Assembly: GCA_964057225.1 (NCBI GenBank)
Contig: OZ059899.1
Span: 9,982,001 to 10,046,000, forward strand
DNA length: 64,000 nucleotides
Direction of reading: 5' to 3'
DNA from: Auanema rhodensis
Taxonomy: Eukaryota > Nematoda > Chromadorea > Rhabditida > Rhabditidae
Under the pieces are notes generated by a model. The model was not told the DNA's origin, ran no database searches, and saw nothing but the letters and a program-made list of their open reading frames with translations. Below are positions 1 through 12,177 of the stretch, in pieces. Numbering within the stretch: position 1 is the first letter of the stretch; each line of letters opens with the position of its first letter. Both the position numbers and the translations under genes were made by a program.

Positions 1-355
1 GAGTTTTATGTAATCATAGAGAAATCAGGATCAGTCTGTTCTGTTGGAGAACTGTAAGACATAAAATTTCAAACTAATAGGCTCTTTATCGAAGTAAATG
101 TATAAGTTTAAATTGGATATCTAACAATCTTTTTCATTTTATTTCTTATTGTTTGTTTTAAAGTAGGAAAAACTAGTTCTTTTCTTTCTAATTTCCATCC
201 CAAATGCTTTCGAATTCCAGAAAAAAATATATACTGCCTTGTTCAACTAAGATTTCAGAAACTCTTATGAAAAAAACTAAGACTATTGTGATGAGAGAAA
301 TTAAGAGAAAAACTATGGAGCTGACATTACATTTTTCTACAATATCACTAGATTC

Positions 356-370
356 GATATCATTGATATC
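356..370 (+). other. Short dyad GATATCATTGATATC in the L tail
   Basis: Seven-base arms GATATCA and TGATATC flank a single T. The dyad is in nearly every L unit and never in S. It is broken in two marker variants: TTGATTTCC (11302, 19253, 27433, 28744, 30219, 33579 and others) and CATTAAT (9828, 13683 and the inverted copy at 61529-61938). It could extrude a small hairpin or serve as a protein site; neither is shown by the sequence. Confidence 0.7.
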
Positions 371-409
371 CTGGAAACGTTATTCCTCTCCTTTTTGTAT
401 ATCAAACGA

Positions 410-654
410 GAGTTTTATGTAATCGTAGAAAAATCAGGATAAGTCTGTTCTGTTGGAGAACTGTAAGACATAAAAATTCAATCTAATAGGCTCTTCATCG
501 AAGTAAATGTATAAGTTAAAATTGGATATCTAACAATCTTTTCATTTTGTTTATTATTGTTTGTTTTAAAATAGAAAAAACTAGTTCTTTTCGTTCTAAT
601 TTCCATCCAAAATGCTTTCGAAATTTCTATCCAATATGCTTTTATATCAAACGA
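410..654 (+). repeat. Reference short satellite monomer (S, 245 bp)
   Basis: This is a typical copy of the short monomer. Its head aligns with the L head. It differs at diagnostic sites: AAAAATTCAATC for AAATTTCAAAC, CTTCATCG for CTTTATCG, GTTAAAATTGG for GTTTAAATTGG, CTTTTCATTTTG for CTTTTTCATTTTA, and CGTTCTAA for CTTTCTAA. After TTTCGAA it carries a 33-bp tail instead of the 197-bp L tail, a net difference of about 165 bp. Hybrids are common. S' units (for example 18597, 12178) have an L-type body on an S tail. S'' units (for example 22201) have an L-type start, an S-type body and often five instead of six A before CTAGTT, giving 244 bp. Confidence 0.95.
598..645 (+). repeat. Degenerate 24-bp tandem duplication in the S tail
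   Basis: Bases 598-621 and 622-645 align without gaps at about 19 of 24 positions. Both contain AATTTC, ATCCAA and ATGCTTT in the same order. The second copy is absent from L units, so it belongs to the S-specific tail and recurs in every S, S' and S'' unit. The S tail is therefore not simply an L tail with a clean deletion. Confidence 0.85.
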
Positions 655-1064
655 GAGTTTTATGTAATCATAGAGAAATCAGGATCAGTCTGTTCTGTTG
701 GAGAACTGTAAGACATAAAATTTCAAACTAATAGGCTCTTTATCGAAGTAAATGTATAAGTTTAAATTGGATATCTAACAATCTTTTTCATTTTATTTCT
801 TATTGTTTGTTTTAAAGTAGGAAAAACTAGTTCTTTTCTTTCTAATTTTCATCCCAAATGCTTTCGAATTCCAGAAAAAAATATATACTGCCTTGTTCAA
901 CTAAGATTTCAGAAACTCTTATGAAAAAAAACTAAGACTATTGTGATGAGAGAAATTAAGAGAAAAACTATGGAGCTGACATTACATTTTTCTACAATAT
1001 CACTAGATTCGATATCATTGATATCCTGGAAACGTTATTCCTCTCCTTTTTGTATATCAAACGA
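655..1064 (+). repeat. Reference long satellite monomer (L, 410 bp)
   Basis: This is a typical copy of the long monomer. The first ~213 bp (head) are shared with the short monomer and end at TTTCGAA. The 197-bp tail is specific to L. It begins with TTCCAGAAAAAAAT, has a run of eight A after CTTATG, an ATGGAGCTGACATT segment, a GATATCATTGATATC dyad and a CTGGAAACGTT stretch, and closes with TATATCAAACGA, which is shared with S. Most L copies are 410 bp. Copies of 409 bp carry a one-base loss in the A-run (1, 6390, 15403), a lost G in the TTATTGTTTG segment (9174, 18188), or a one-base-shorter S-type head (10893, 20565). No reading frame is conserved. The unit start is my convention, not a biological boundary. 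Confidence 0.95.
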
Positions 1065-2374
1065 GAGTTTTATGTAATCGTAGAAAAATCAGGATAAGTC
1101 TGTTCTGTTGGAGAACTGTAAGACATAAAAATTCAATCTAATAGGCTCTTCATCGAAGTAAATGTATAAGTTAAAATTGGATATCTAACAATCTTTTCAT
1201 TTTGTTTATTATTGTTTGTTTTAAAATAGAAAAAACTAGTTCTTTTCGTTCTAATTTCCATCCAAAATGCTTTCGAAATTTCTATCCAATATGCTTTTAT
1301 ATCAAACGAGAGTTTTATGTAATCATAGAGAAATCAGGATCAGTCTGTTCTGTTGGAGAACTGTAAGACATAAAATTTCAAACTAATAGGCTCTTTATCG
1401 AAGTAAATGTATAAGTTTAAATTGGATATCTAACAATCTTTTTCATTTTATTTCTTATTGTTTGTTTTAAAGTAGGAAAAACTAGTTCTTTTCTTTCTAA
1501 TTTTCATCCCAAATGCTTTCGAATTCCAGAAAAAAATATATACTGCCTTGTTCAACTAAGATTTCAGAAACTCTTATGAAAAAAAACTAAGACTATTGTG
1601 ATGAGAGAAATTAAGAGAAAAACTATGGAGCTGACATTACATTTTTCTACAATATCACTAGATTCGATATCATTGATATCCTGGAAACGTTATTCCTCTC
1701 CTTTTTGTATATCAAACGAGAGTTTTATGTAATCGTAGAAAAATCAGGATCAGTCTGTTCTGTTGGAGAACTGTAAGACATAAAATTTCAAACTAATAGG
1801 CTCTTTATCGAAGTAAATGTATAAGTTTAAATTGGATATCTAACAATCTTTTTCATTTTATTTTTTATTGTTTGTTTTAAAGTAGGAAAAACTAGTTCTT
1901 TTCTTTCTAATTTCCATCCCAAATGCTTTCGAATTCCAGAAAAAAATATATACTGCCTTGTTCAACTAAGATTTCAGAAACTCTTATGAAAAAAAACTAA
2001 GACTATTGTGATGAGAGAAATTAAGAGAAAAACTATGGAGCTGACATTACATTTTTCTACAATGTCACTAGATTCGATATCATTGATATCCTGGAAACGT
2101 TATTCCTCTCCTTTTTGTATATCAAACGAGAGTTTTATGTAATCGTAGAAAAATCAGGATCAGTCTGTTCTGTTGGAGAACTGTAAGACATAAAAATTCA
2201 ATCTAATAGGCTCTTCATCGAAGTAAATGTATAAGTTAAAATTGGATATCTAACAATCTTTTCATTTTGTTTATTATTGTTTGTTTTAAAATAGAAAAAA
2301 CTAGTTCTTTTCGTTCTAATTTCCATCCAAAATGCTTTCGAAATTTCTATCCAATATGCTTTTATATCAAACGA

Positions 2375-5300
2375 GAGTTTTATGTAATCATAGAGAAATC
2401 AGGATCAGTCTGTTCTGTTGGAGAACTGTAAGACATAAAATTTCAAACTAATAGGCTCTTTATCGAAGTAAATGTATAAGTTTAAATTGGATATCTAACA
2501 ATCTTTTTCATTTTATTTCTTATTGTTTGTTTTAAAGTAGGAAAAACTAGTTCTTTTCTTTCTAATTTCCATCCCAAATGCTTTCGAATTCCAGAAAAAA
2601 ATATATACTGCCTTGTTCAACTAAGATTTCAGAAACTCTTATGAAAAAAAACTAAGACTATTGTGATGAGAGAAATTAAGAGAAAAACTATGGAGCTGAC
2701 ATTACATTTTTCTACAATATCACTAGATTCGATATCATTGATATCCTGGAAACGTTATTCCTCTCCTTTTTGTATATCAAACAAGAGTTTTATGTAATCG
2801 TAGAAAAATCAGGATCAGTCTGTTCTGTTGGAGAACTGTAAGACATAAAATTTCAAACTAATAGGCTCTTTATCGAAGTAAATGTATAAGTTTAAATTGG
2901 ATATCTAACAATCTTTTTCATTTTATTTCTTATTGTTTGTTTTAAAGTAGGAAAAACTAGTTCTTTTCTTTCTAATTTCCATCCCAAATGCTTTCGAATT
3001 CCAGAAAAAAATATATACTGCCTTGTTCAACTAAGATTTCAGAAACTCTTATGAAAAAAAACTAAGACTATTGTGATGAGAGAAATTAAGAGAAAAACTA
3101 TGGAGCTGACATTACATTTTTCTACAATGTCACTAGATTCGATATCATTGATATCCTGGAAACGTTATTCCTCTCCTTTTTGTATATCAAACGAGAGTTT
3201 TATGTAATCGTAGAAAAATCAGGATCAGTCTGTTCTGTTGGAGAACTGTAAGACATAAAAATTCAATCTAATAGGCTCTTCATCGAAGTAAATGTATAAG
3301 TTAAAATTGGATATCTAACAATCTTTTCATTTTGTTTATTATTGTTTGTTTTAAAATAGAAAAAACTAGTTCTTTTCGTTCTAATTTCCATCCAAAATGC
3401 TTTCGAAATTTCTATCCAATATGCTTTTATATCAAACGAGAGTTTTATGTAATCATAGAGAAATCAGGATCAGTCTGTTCTGTTGGAGAACTGTAAGACA
3501 TAAAATTTCAAACTAATAGGCTCTTTATCGAAGTAAATGTATAAGTTTAAATTGGATATCTAACAATCTTTTTCATTTTATTTCTTATTGTTTGTTTTAA
3601 AGTAGGAAAAACTAGTTCTTTTCTTTCTAATTTTCATCCCAAATGCTTTCGAATTCCAGAAAAAAAAATATACTGCCTTGTTCAACTAAGATTTCAGAAA
3701 CTCTTATGAAAAAAAACTAAGACTATTGTGATGAGAGAAATTAAGAGAAAAACTATGGAGCTGACATTACATTTTTCTACAATATCACTAGATTCGATAT
3801 CATTGATATCCTGGAAACGTTATTCCTCTCCTTTTTGTATATCAAACAAGAGTTTTATGTAATCGTAGAAAAATCAGGATCAGTCTGTTCTGTTGGAGAA
3901 CTGTAAGACATAAAATTTCAAACTAATAGGCTCTTTATCGAAGTAAATGTATAAGTTTAAATTGGATATCTAACAATCTTTTTCATTTTATTTCTTATTG
4001 TTTGTTTTAAAGTAGGAAAAACTAGTTCTTTTCTTTCTAATTTCCATCCCAAATGCTTTCGAATTCCAGAAAAAAATATATACTGCCTTGTTCAACTAAG
4101 ATTTCAGAAACTCTTATGAAAAAAAACTAAGACTATTGTGATGAGAGAAATTAAGAGAAAAACTATGGAGCTGACATTACATTTTTCTACAATGTCACTA
4201 GATTCGATATCATTGATATCCTGGAAACGTTATTCCTCTCCTTTTTGTATATCAAACGAGAGTTTTATGTAATCGTAGAAAAATCAGGATCAGTCTGTTC
4301 TGTTGGAGAACTGTAAGACATAAAAATTCAATCTAATAGGCTCTTTATCGAAGTAAATGTATAAGTTTAAATTGGATATCTAACAATCTTTTTCATTTTA
4401 TTTCTTATTGTTTGTTTTAAAGTAGGAAAAACTAGTTCTTTTCTTTCTAATTTTCATCCCAAATGCTTTCGAATTCCAGAAAAAAAAATATACTGCCTTG
4501 TTCAACTAAGATTTCAGAAACTCTTATGAAAAAAAACTAAGACTATTGTGATGAGAGAAATTAAGAGAAAAACTATGGAGCTGACATTACATTTTTCTAC
4601 AATATCACTAGATTCGATATCATTGATATCCTGGAAACGTTATTCCTCTCCTTTTTGTATATCAAACAAGAGTTTTATGTAATCGTAGAAAAATCAGGAT
4701 CAGTCTGTTCTGTTGGAGAACTGTAAGACATAAAATTTCAAACTAATAGGCTCTTTATCGAAGTAAATGTATAAGTTTAAATTGGATATCTAACAATCTT
4801 TTTCATTTTATTTCTTATTGTTTGTTTTAAAGTAGGAAAAACTAGTTCTTTTCTTTCTAATTTCCATCCCAAATGCTTTCGAATTCCAGAAAAAAATATA
4901 TACTGCCTTGTTCAACTAAGATTTCAGAAACTCTTATGAAAAAAAACTAAGACTATTGTGATGAGAGAAATTAAGAGAAAAACTATGGAGCTGACATTAC
5001 ATTTTTCTACAATGTCACTAGATTCGATATCATTGATATCCTGGAAACGTTATTCCTCTCCTTTTTGTATATCAAACGAGAGTTTTATGTAATCGTAGAA
5101 AAATCAGGATCAGTCTGTTCTGTTGGAGAACTGTAAGACATAAAAATTCAATCTAATAGGCTCTTCATCGAAGTAAATGTATAAGTTAAAATTGGATATC
5201 TAACAATCTTTTCATTTTGTTTATTATTGTTTGTTTTAAAATAGAAAAAACTAGTTCTTTTCGTTCTAATTTCCATCCAAAATGCTTTCGAAATTTCTAT

Positions 5301-6389
5301 CCAATATGCTTTTATATCAAACGAGAGTTTTATGTAATCATAGAGAAATCAGGATCAGTCTGTTCTGTTGGAGAACTGTAAGACATAAAATTTCAAACTA
5401 ATAGGCTCTTTATCGAAGTAAATGTATAAGTTTAAATTGGATATCTAACAATCTTTTTCATTTTATTTCTTATTGTTTGTTTTAAAGTAGGAAAAACTAG
5501 TTCTTTTCTTTCTAATTTCCATCCCAAATGCTTTCGAATTCCAGAAAAAAATATATACTGCCTTGTTCAACTAAGATTTCAGAAACTCTTATGAAAAAAA
5601 ACTAAGACTATTGTGATGAGAGAAATTAAGAGAAAAACTATGGAGCTGACATTACATTTTTCTACAATATCACTAGATTCGATATCATTGATATCCTGGA
5701 AACGTTATTCCTCTCCTTTTTGTATATCAAACAAGAGTTTTATGTAATCGTAGAAAAATCAGGATCAGTCTGTTCTGTTGGAGAACTGTAAGACATAAAA
5801 TTTCAAACTAATAGGCTCTTTATCGAAGTAAATGTATAAGTTTAAATTGGATATCTAACAATCTTTTTCATTTTATTTCTTATTGTTTGTTTTAAAGTAG
5901 GAAAAACTAGTTCTTTTCTTTCTAATTTCCATCCCAAATGCTTTCGAATTCCAGAAAAAAATATATACTGCCTTGTTCAACTAAGATTTCAGAAACTCTT
6001 ATGAAAAAAAACTAAGACTATTGTGATGAGAGAAATTAAGAGAAAAACTATGGAGCTGACATTACATTTTTCTACAATGTCACTAGATTCGATATCATTG
6101 ATATCCTGGAAACGTTATTCCTCTCCTTTTTGTATATCAAACGAGAGTTTTATGTAATCGTAGAAAAATCAGGATCAGTCTGTTCTGTTGGAGAACTGTA
6201 AGACATAAAAATTCAATCTAATAGGCTCTTCATCGAAGTAAATGTATAAGTTAAAATTGGATATCTAACAATCTTTTCATTTTGTTTATTATTGTTTGTT
6301 TTAAAATAGAAAAAACTAGTTCTTTTCGTTCTAATTTCCATCCAAAATGCTTTCGAAATTTCTATCCAATATGCTTTTATATCAAACGA
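2375..6389 (+). repeat. 1065-bp L-L-S higher-order repeat, one copy expanded
   Basis: Unit starts: L2375, L2785, S3195; L3440, L3850, L4260, L4670, S5080; L5325, L5735, S6145. The trimer period is 410+410+245 = 1065 bp, and the block before it (1310-2374) has the same form. The second L of each trimer carries ATGTCACT and follows an ACAAGAG variant of the usual ACGAGAG. The middle copy has two extra L units (+820 bp). Unit 4260 starts like S (AAAAATTCAATC) and then becomes L (CTTTATCG), which marks the exchange point. Units 3440 and 4260 share an eight-A version of the AAAAAAATATATACTG segment. Confidence 0.88.
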
Positions 6390-9173
6390 GAGTTTTATGT
6401 AATCATAGAGAAATCAGGATCAGTCTGTTCTGTTGGAGAACTGTAAGACATAAAATTTCAAACTAATAGGCTCTTTATCGAAGTAAATGTATAAGTTTAA
6501 ATTGGATATCTAACAATCTTTTTCATTTTATTTCTTATTGTTTGTTTTAAAGTAGGAAAAACTAGTTCTTTTCTTTCTAATTTCCATCCCAAATGCTTTC
6601 GAATTCCAGAAAAAAATATATACTGCCTTGTTCAACTAAGATTTCAGAAACTCTTATGAAAAAAACTAAGACTATTGTGATGAGAGAAATTAAGAGAAAA
6701 ACTATGGAGCTGACATTACATTTTTCTACAATATCACTAGATTCGATATCATTGATATCCTGGAAACGTTATTCCTCTCCTTTTTGTATATCAAACGAGA
6801 GTTTTATGTAATCGTAGAAAAATCAGGATAAGTCTGTTCTGTTGGAGAACTGTAAGACATAAAAATTCAATCTAATAGGCTCTTCATCGAAGTAAATGTA
6901 TAAGTTAAAATTGGATATCTAACAATCTTTTCATTTTGTTTATTATTGTTTGTTTTAAAATAGAAAAAACTAGTTCTTTTCGTTCTAATTTCCATCCAAA
7001 ATGCTTTCGAAATTTCTATCCAATATGCTTTTATATCAAACGAGAGTTTTATGTAATCATAGAGAAATCAGGATCAGTCTGTTCTGTTGGAGAACTGTAA
7101 GACATAAAATTTCAAACTAATAGGCTCTTTATCGAAGTAAATGTATAAGTTTAAATTGGATATCTAACAATCTTTTTCATTTTATTTCTTATTGTTTGTT
7201 TTAAAGTAGGAAAAACTAGTTCTTTTCTTTCTAATTTTCATCCCAAATGCTTTCGAATTCCAGAAAAAAATATATACTGCCTTGTTCAACTAAGATTTCA
7301 GAAACTCTTATGAAAAAAAACTAAGACTATTGTGATGAGAGAAATTAAGAGAAAAACTATGGAGCTGACATTACATTTTTCTACAATATCACTAGATTCG
7401 ATATCATTGATATCCTGGAAACGTTATTCCTCTCCTTTTTGTATATCAAACGAGAGTTTTATGTAATCGTAGAAAAATCAGGATAAGTCTGTTCTGTTGG
7501 AGAACTGTAAGACATAAAAATTCAATCTAATAGGCTCTTCATCGAAGTAAATGTATAAGTTAAAATTGGATATCTAACAATCTTTTCATTTTGTTTATTA
7601 TTGTTTGTTTTAAAATAGAAAAAACTAGTTCTTTTCGTTCTAATTTCCATCCAAAATGCTTTCGAAATTTCTATCCAATATGCTTTTATATCAAACGAGA
7701 GTTTTATGTAATCATAGAGAAATCAGGATCAGTCTGTTCTGTTGGAGAACTGTAAGACATAAAATTTCAAACTAATAGGCTCTTTATCGAAGTAAATGTA
7801 TAAGTTTAAATTGGATATCTAACAATCTTTTTCATTTTATTTCTTATTGTTTGTTTTAAAGTAGGAAAAACTAGTTCTTTTCTTTCTAATTTTCATCCCA
7901 AATGCTTTCGAATTCCAGAAAAAAATATATACTGCCTTGTTCAACTAAGATTTCAGAAACTCTTATGAAAAAAAACTAAGACTATTGTGATGAGAGAAAT
8001 TAAGAGAAAAACTATGGAGCTGACATTACATTTTTCTACAATATCACTAGATTCGATATCATTGATATCCTGGAAACGTTATTCCTCTCCTTTTTGTATA
8101 TCAAACGAGAGTTTTATGTAATCGTAGAAAAATCAGGATCAGTCTGTTCTGTTGGAGAACTGTAAGACATAAAATTTCAAACTAATAGGCTCTTTATCGA
8201 AGTAAATGTATAAGTTTAAATTGGATATCTAACAATCTTTTTCATTTTATTTTTTATTGTTTGTTTTAAAGTAGGAAAAACTAGTTCTTTTCTTTCTAAT
8301 TTCCATCCCAAATGCTTTCGAATTCCAGAAAAAAATATATACTGCCTTGTTCAACTAAGATTTCAGAAACTCTTATGAAAAAAAACTAAGACTATTGTGA
8401 TGAGAGAAATTAAGAGAAAAACTATGGAGCTGACATTACATTTTTCTACAATGTCACTAGATTCGATATCATTGATATCCTGGAAACGTTATTCCTCTCC
8501 TTTTTGTATATCAAACGAGAGTTTTATGTAATCGTAGAAAAATCAGGATCAGTCTGTTCTGTTGGAGAACTGTAAGACATAAAAATTCAATCTAATAGGC
8601 TCTTCATCGAAGTAAATGTATAAGTTAAAATTGGATATCTAACAATCTTTTCATTTTGTTTATTATTGTTTGTTTTAAAATAGAAAAAACTAGTTCTTTT
8701 CGTTCTAATTTCCATCCAAAATGCTTTCGAAATTTCTATCCAATATGCTTTTATATCAAACGAGAGTTTTATGTAATCATAGAGAAATCAGGATCAGTCT
8801 GTTCTGTTGGAGAACTGTAAGACATAAAATTTCAAACTAATAGGCTCTTTATCGAAGTAAATGTATAAGTTTAAATTGGATATCTAACAATCTTTTTCAT
8901 TTTATTTCTTATTGTTTGTTTTAAAGTAGGAAAAACTAGTTCTTTTCTTTCTAATTTCCATCCCAAATGCTTTCGAATTCCAGAAAAAAATATATACTGC
9001 CTTGTTCAACTAAGATTTCAGAAACTCTTATGAAAAAAAACTAAGACTATTGTGATGAGAGAAATTAAGAGAAAAACTATGGAGCTGACATTACATTTTT
9101 CTACAATATCACTAGATTCGATATCATTGATATCCTGGAAACGTTATTCCTCTCCTTTTTGTATATCAAACGA
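6390..9173 (+). repeat. Array block A2, second copy of block A1
   Basis: Unit starts: L6390 (seven-A run), S6799, L7044, S7454, L7699, L8109, S8519, L8764. This matches 1-2784 at offset 6389, including the A-run length, the GATAAG variants and the TTTTTTATTG/ATGTCACT unit. The match stops at the next unit: 9174 opens with GAGTTTCATGTGATCG, while 2785 opens with the ordinary head. Confidence 0.9.
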
Positions 9174-11711
9174 GAGTTTCATGTGATCGTAGAAAAATCA
9201 GGATCAGTCTGTTCTGTTGGAGAACTGTAAGACATAAAATTTCAAACTAATAGGCTCTTTATCGAAGTAAATGTATAAGTTAAAATTGGATATCTAACAA
9301 TCTTTTTCATTTTATTTCTTATTTTTGTTTTAAAGTAGGAAAAACTAGTTCTTTTCTTTCTAATTTTCATCCCAAATGCTTTCGAATTCCAGAAAAAAAT
9401 ATATACTGCCTTGTTCAACTAAGATTTCAGAAACTCTTATGAAAAAAAACTAAGACTATTGTGATGAGAGAAATTAAGAGAAAAACTATGGAGCTGACAT
9501 TACATTTTTCTACAATATCACTAGATTGGATATCATTGATATCCTGGAAACGTTATTCCTCTCCTTTTTGTATATCAAACGAGAGTTTTATGTAATCGTA
9601 GAAAAATCAGGATCAGTCTGTTCTGTTGGAGAACTGTAAGACATAAAAATTCAATCTAATAGGCTCTTCATCGAAGTAAATGTATAAGTTAAAATTGGAT
9701 ATCTAACAATCTTTTCATTTTGTTTATTATTGTTTGTTTTAAAATAGAAAAAACTAGTTCTTTTCGTTCTAATTTCCATCCAAAATGCTTTCGAAATTTC
9801 TATCCAATATGCTTTTATATCAAACGAGAGTTTTATGTAATCATAGAGAAATCAGGATCAGTCTGTTCTGTTGGAGAACTGTAAGACATAAAATTTCAAA
9901 CTAATAGGCTCTTTATCGAAGTAAATGTATAAGTTTAAATTGGATATCTAACAATCTTTTTCATTTTATTTCTTATTGTTTGTTTTAAAGTAGGAAAAAC
10001 TAGTTCTTTTCTTTCTAATTTTCATCCCAAATGCTTTCGAATTCCAGAAAAAAATATATACTGCCTTGTTCAACTAAGATTTCAGAAACTCTTATGAAAA
10101 AAAACTAAGACTATTGTGATGAGAGAAATTAAGAGAAAAACTATGGAGCTGACATTACATTTTTCTACAATATCACTAGATTCGATATCATTAATATCCT
10201 GGAAACGTTATTCCTCTTCTTTTTGTATATCAAACGAGAGTTTTATGTAATCGTAGAAAAATCAGGATAAGTCTGTTCTGTTGGAGAACTGTAAGACATA
10301 AAAATTCAATCTAATAGGCTCTTCATCGAAGTAAATGTATAAGTTAAAATTGGATATCTAACAATCTTTTCATTTTGTTTATTATTGTTTGTTTTAAAAT
10401 AGAAAAAACTAGTTCTTTTCGTTCTAATTTCCATCCAAAATGCTTTCGAAATTTCTATCCAATATGCTTTTATATCAAACGAGAGTTTTATGTAATCATA
10501 GAGCAATCAGGATCAGTCTGTTCTGTTGGAGAACTGTAAGACATAAAATTTCAAACTAATAGGCTCTTTATCGAAGTAAATGTATAAGTTTAAATTGGAT
10601 ATCTAACAATCTTTTTCATTTTATTTCTTATTGTTTGTTTTAAAGTAGGAAAAACTAGTTCTTTTCTTTCTAATTTCCATCCCAAATGCTTTCGAATTCC
10701 AGAAAAAAATATATACTGCCTTGTTCAACTAAGATTTCAGAAACTCTTATGAAAAAAAACTAAGACTATTGTGATGAGAGAAATTAAGAGAAAAACTATG
10801 GAGCTGACATTACATTTTTCTACAATATCACTAGATTCGATATCATTGATATCCTGGAAACGTTATTCCTCTCCTTTTTGTATATCAAACGAGAGTTTTA
10901 TGTAATCGTAGAAAAATCAGGATAAGTCTGTTCTGTTGGAGAACTGTAAGACATAAAAATTCAATCTAATAGGCTCTTCATCGAAGTAAATGTATAAGTT
11001 AAAATTGGATATCTAACAATCTTTTCATTTTATTTCTTATTGTTTGTTTTAAAGTAGGAAAAACTAGTTCTTTTCTTTCTAATTTTCATTTCAAATGCTT
11101 TCGAATTCCAGAAAAAAATATATACTGCCTTGTTCAACTAAGATTTCAGAAACTCTTATGAAAAAAAACTAAGACTATTGTGATGAGAGAAATTAAGAGA
11201 AAAACTATGGAGCTGACACTACATTTTTCTACAATATCACTAGATTCGATATCATTGATATCCTGGAAACGTTATTCCTCTCCTTTTTGTATATCAAACG
11301 AGAGTTTTATGTAATCGTAGAAAAATCAGGATCAGTCTGTTCTGTTGGAGAACTGTAAGACATAAAAATTCAATCTAATAGGCTCTTTATCGAAGTAAAT
11401 GTATAAGTTTAAATTGGATATCTAACAATCTTTTTCATTTTATTTCTTATTGTTTGTTTTAAAGTAGGAAAAACTAGTTCTTTTCTTTCTAATTTCCATC
11501 CCAAATGCTTTCGAATTCCAGAAAAAAATATATACTGCCTTGTTCAACTAAGATTTCAGAAACTCTTATGAAAAAAAACTAAGACTATTGTGATGAGAGA
11601 AATTAAGAGAAAAACTATGGAGCTGACATTACATTTTTCTACAATATCACTAGATTCGATATCATTGATTTCCTGGAAACGTTATTCCTCTCCTTTTTGT
11701 ATATCAAACGA
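9174..11711 (+). repeat. Variant-rich block B, mirrored in the inverted arm
   Basis: Unit starts: L9174 (GAGTTTCATGTGATCG head, 409 bp), S9583, L9828 (CATTAATATCC and CTCTTCTTTTTG), S10238 (GATAAG), L10483 (GAGCAATC), L10893 (S-type head on an L tail, with CATTTCAAATGC), L11302 (AAAAATTCAATC head, TTGATTTCC). The unit order and markers from 9174 to about 11625 reappear reversed at 60141-62592. Part of the block (9583-10482) also recurs in direct orientation at 13438-14337. Confidence 0.88.
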
Positions 11712-12177
11712 GAGTTTTATGTAATCGTAGAAAAATCAGGATCAGTCTGTTCTGTTGGAGAACTGTAAGACATAAAAATTCAATCTAATAGGCTTTTCAT
11801 CGAAGTAAATGTATAAGTTAAAATTGGATATCTAACAATCTTTTCATTTTGTTTATTATTGTTTGTTTTAAAATAGAAAAAACTAGTTCTTTTCGTTCTA
11901 ATTTCCATTAATTAATTAATGGTTTTAAAGTAGGAAAAACTAGTTCTTTTCTTTCTAATTTCCATCCCAAATGCTTTCGAATTCCAGAAAAAAATATATA
12001 CTGCCTTGTTCAACTAAGATTTCAGAAACTCTTATGAAAAAAAACTAAGACTATTGTGATGAGAGAAATTAAGAGAAAAACTATGGAGCTGACATTACAT
12101 TTTTCTACAATATCACTAGATTCGATATCATTGATATCCTGGAAACGTTATTCCTCTCCTTTTTGTATATCAAACGA
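11712..12177 (+). repeat. 466-bp chimeric monomer with 13-bp filler
   Basis: Bases 11712-11908 are an S head and body, ending out of register at TTTCCAT. Bases 11909-11921 (TAATTAATTAATG) match neither monomer. Bases 11922-12177 resume as L from about position 155 of the monomer, so roughly 40 bp of the body is present twice. The sum 197+13+256 gives 466 bp. It is the only unit of this length and contains the only non-satellite bases I found in the window. Confidence 0.88.
11905..11922 (+). repeat. Unique 18-bp perfect palindrome CCATTAATTAATTAATGG
   Basis: The sequence equals its own reverse complement. The left CCAT is the normal end of the interrupted S body; the matching ATGG is in the filler and resumed L sequence. 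This is the look of fold-back or templated end joining at a break. It occurs once in the window. Confidence 0.85.

Larger units (their letters stand above)
1..2374 (+). repeat. Array block A1: L-S-L-S-L-L-S
   Basis: Unit starts: L1, S410, L655, S1065, L1310, L1720, S2130. Units 410 and 1065 carry GATAAG instead of GATCAG. Unit 1 has the seven-A run. Unit 1720 carries TTTTTTATTG and ATGTCACT markers. The same unit order and the same markers recur at 6390-8763 with a constant offset of 6389; I saw no difference at the marker sites compared. The array continues beyond the left edge. Confidence 0.9.

Noticed and set aside
171-178. AACTAGTT palindrome shared by L and S as a regulatory site
   Set aside because: An 8-bp palindrome is expected often in AT-rich DNA, and nothing around it suggests a promoter or operator.
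372-379. Functional CENP-B box
   Set aside because: Only the central TGGAAACG matches; the flanking bases known to be required for CENP-B binding are absent. Kept only as a weak observation.
204-422. 72-codon ATG open frame, identical at 6593-6811 and 15606-15824
   Set aside because: It is open only in the three L units with a seven-A run; the eight-A run of most other L units shifts the frame to an early stop. It crosses into the next monomer, and there is no sign of selection on codons. It is a by-product of run length, though it marks related segments.
10306-10506. Recurrent 60-66-codon frames in S units (minus strand; plus strand at 61260-61460)
   Set aside because: They start at TTG, created by the GAGCAATC variant, not at ATG. 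The C-terminus changes with a five/six A-run, and the frame contains the 24-bp tandem duplication. They have the character of satellite sequence, not protein.
11909-11921. Insertion of a small mobile element at the chimera
   Set aside because: Thirteen AT-rich bases are too short, and there is no target-site duplication; repair filler explains it better.
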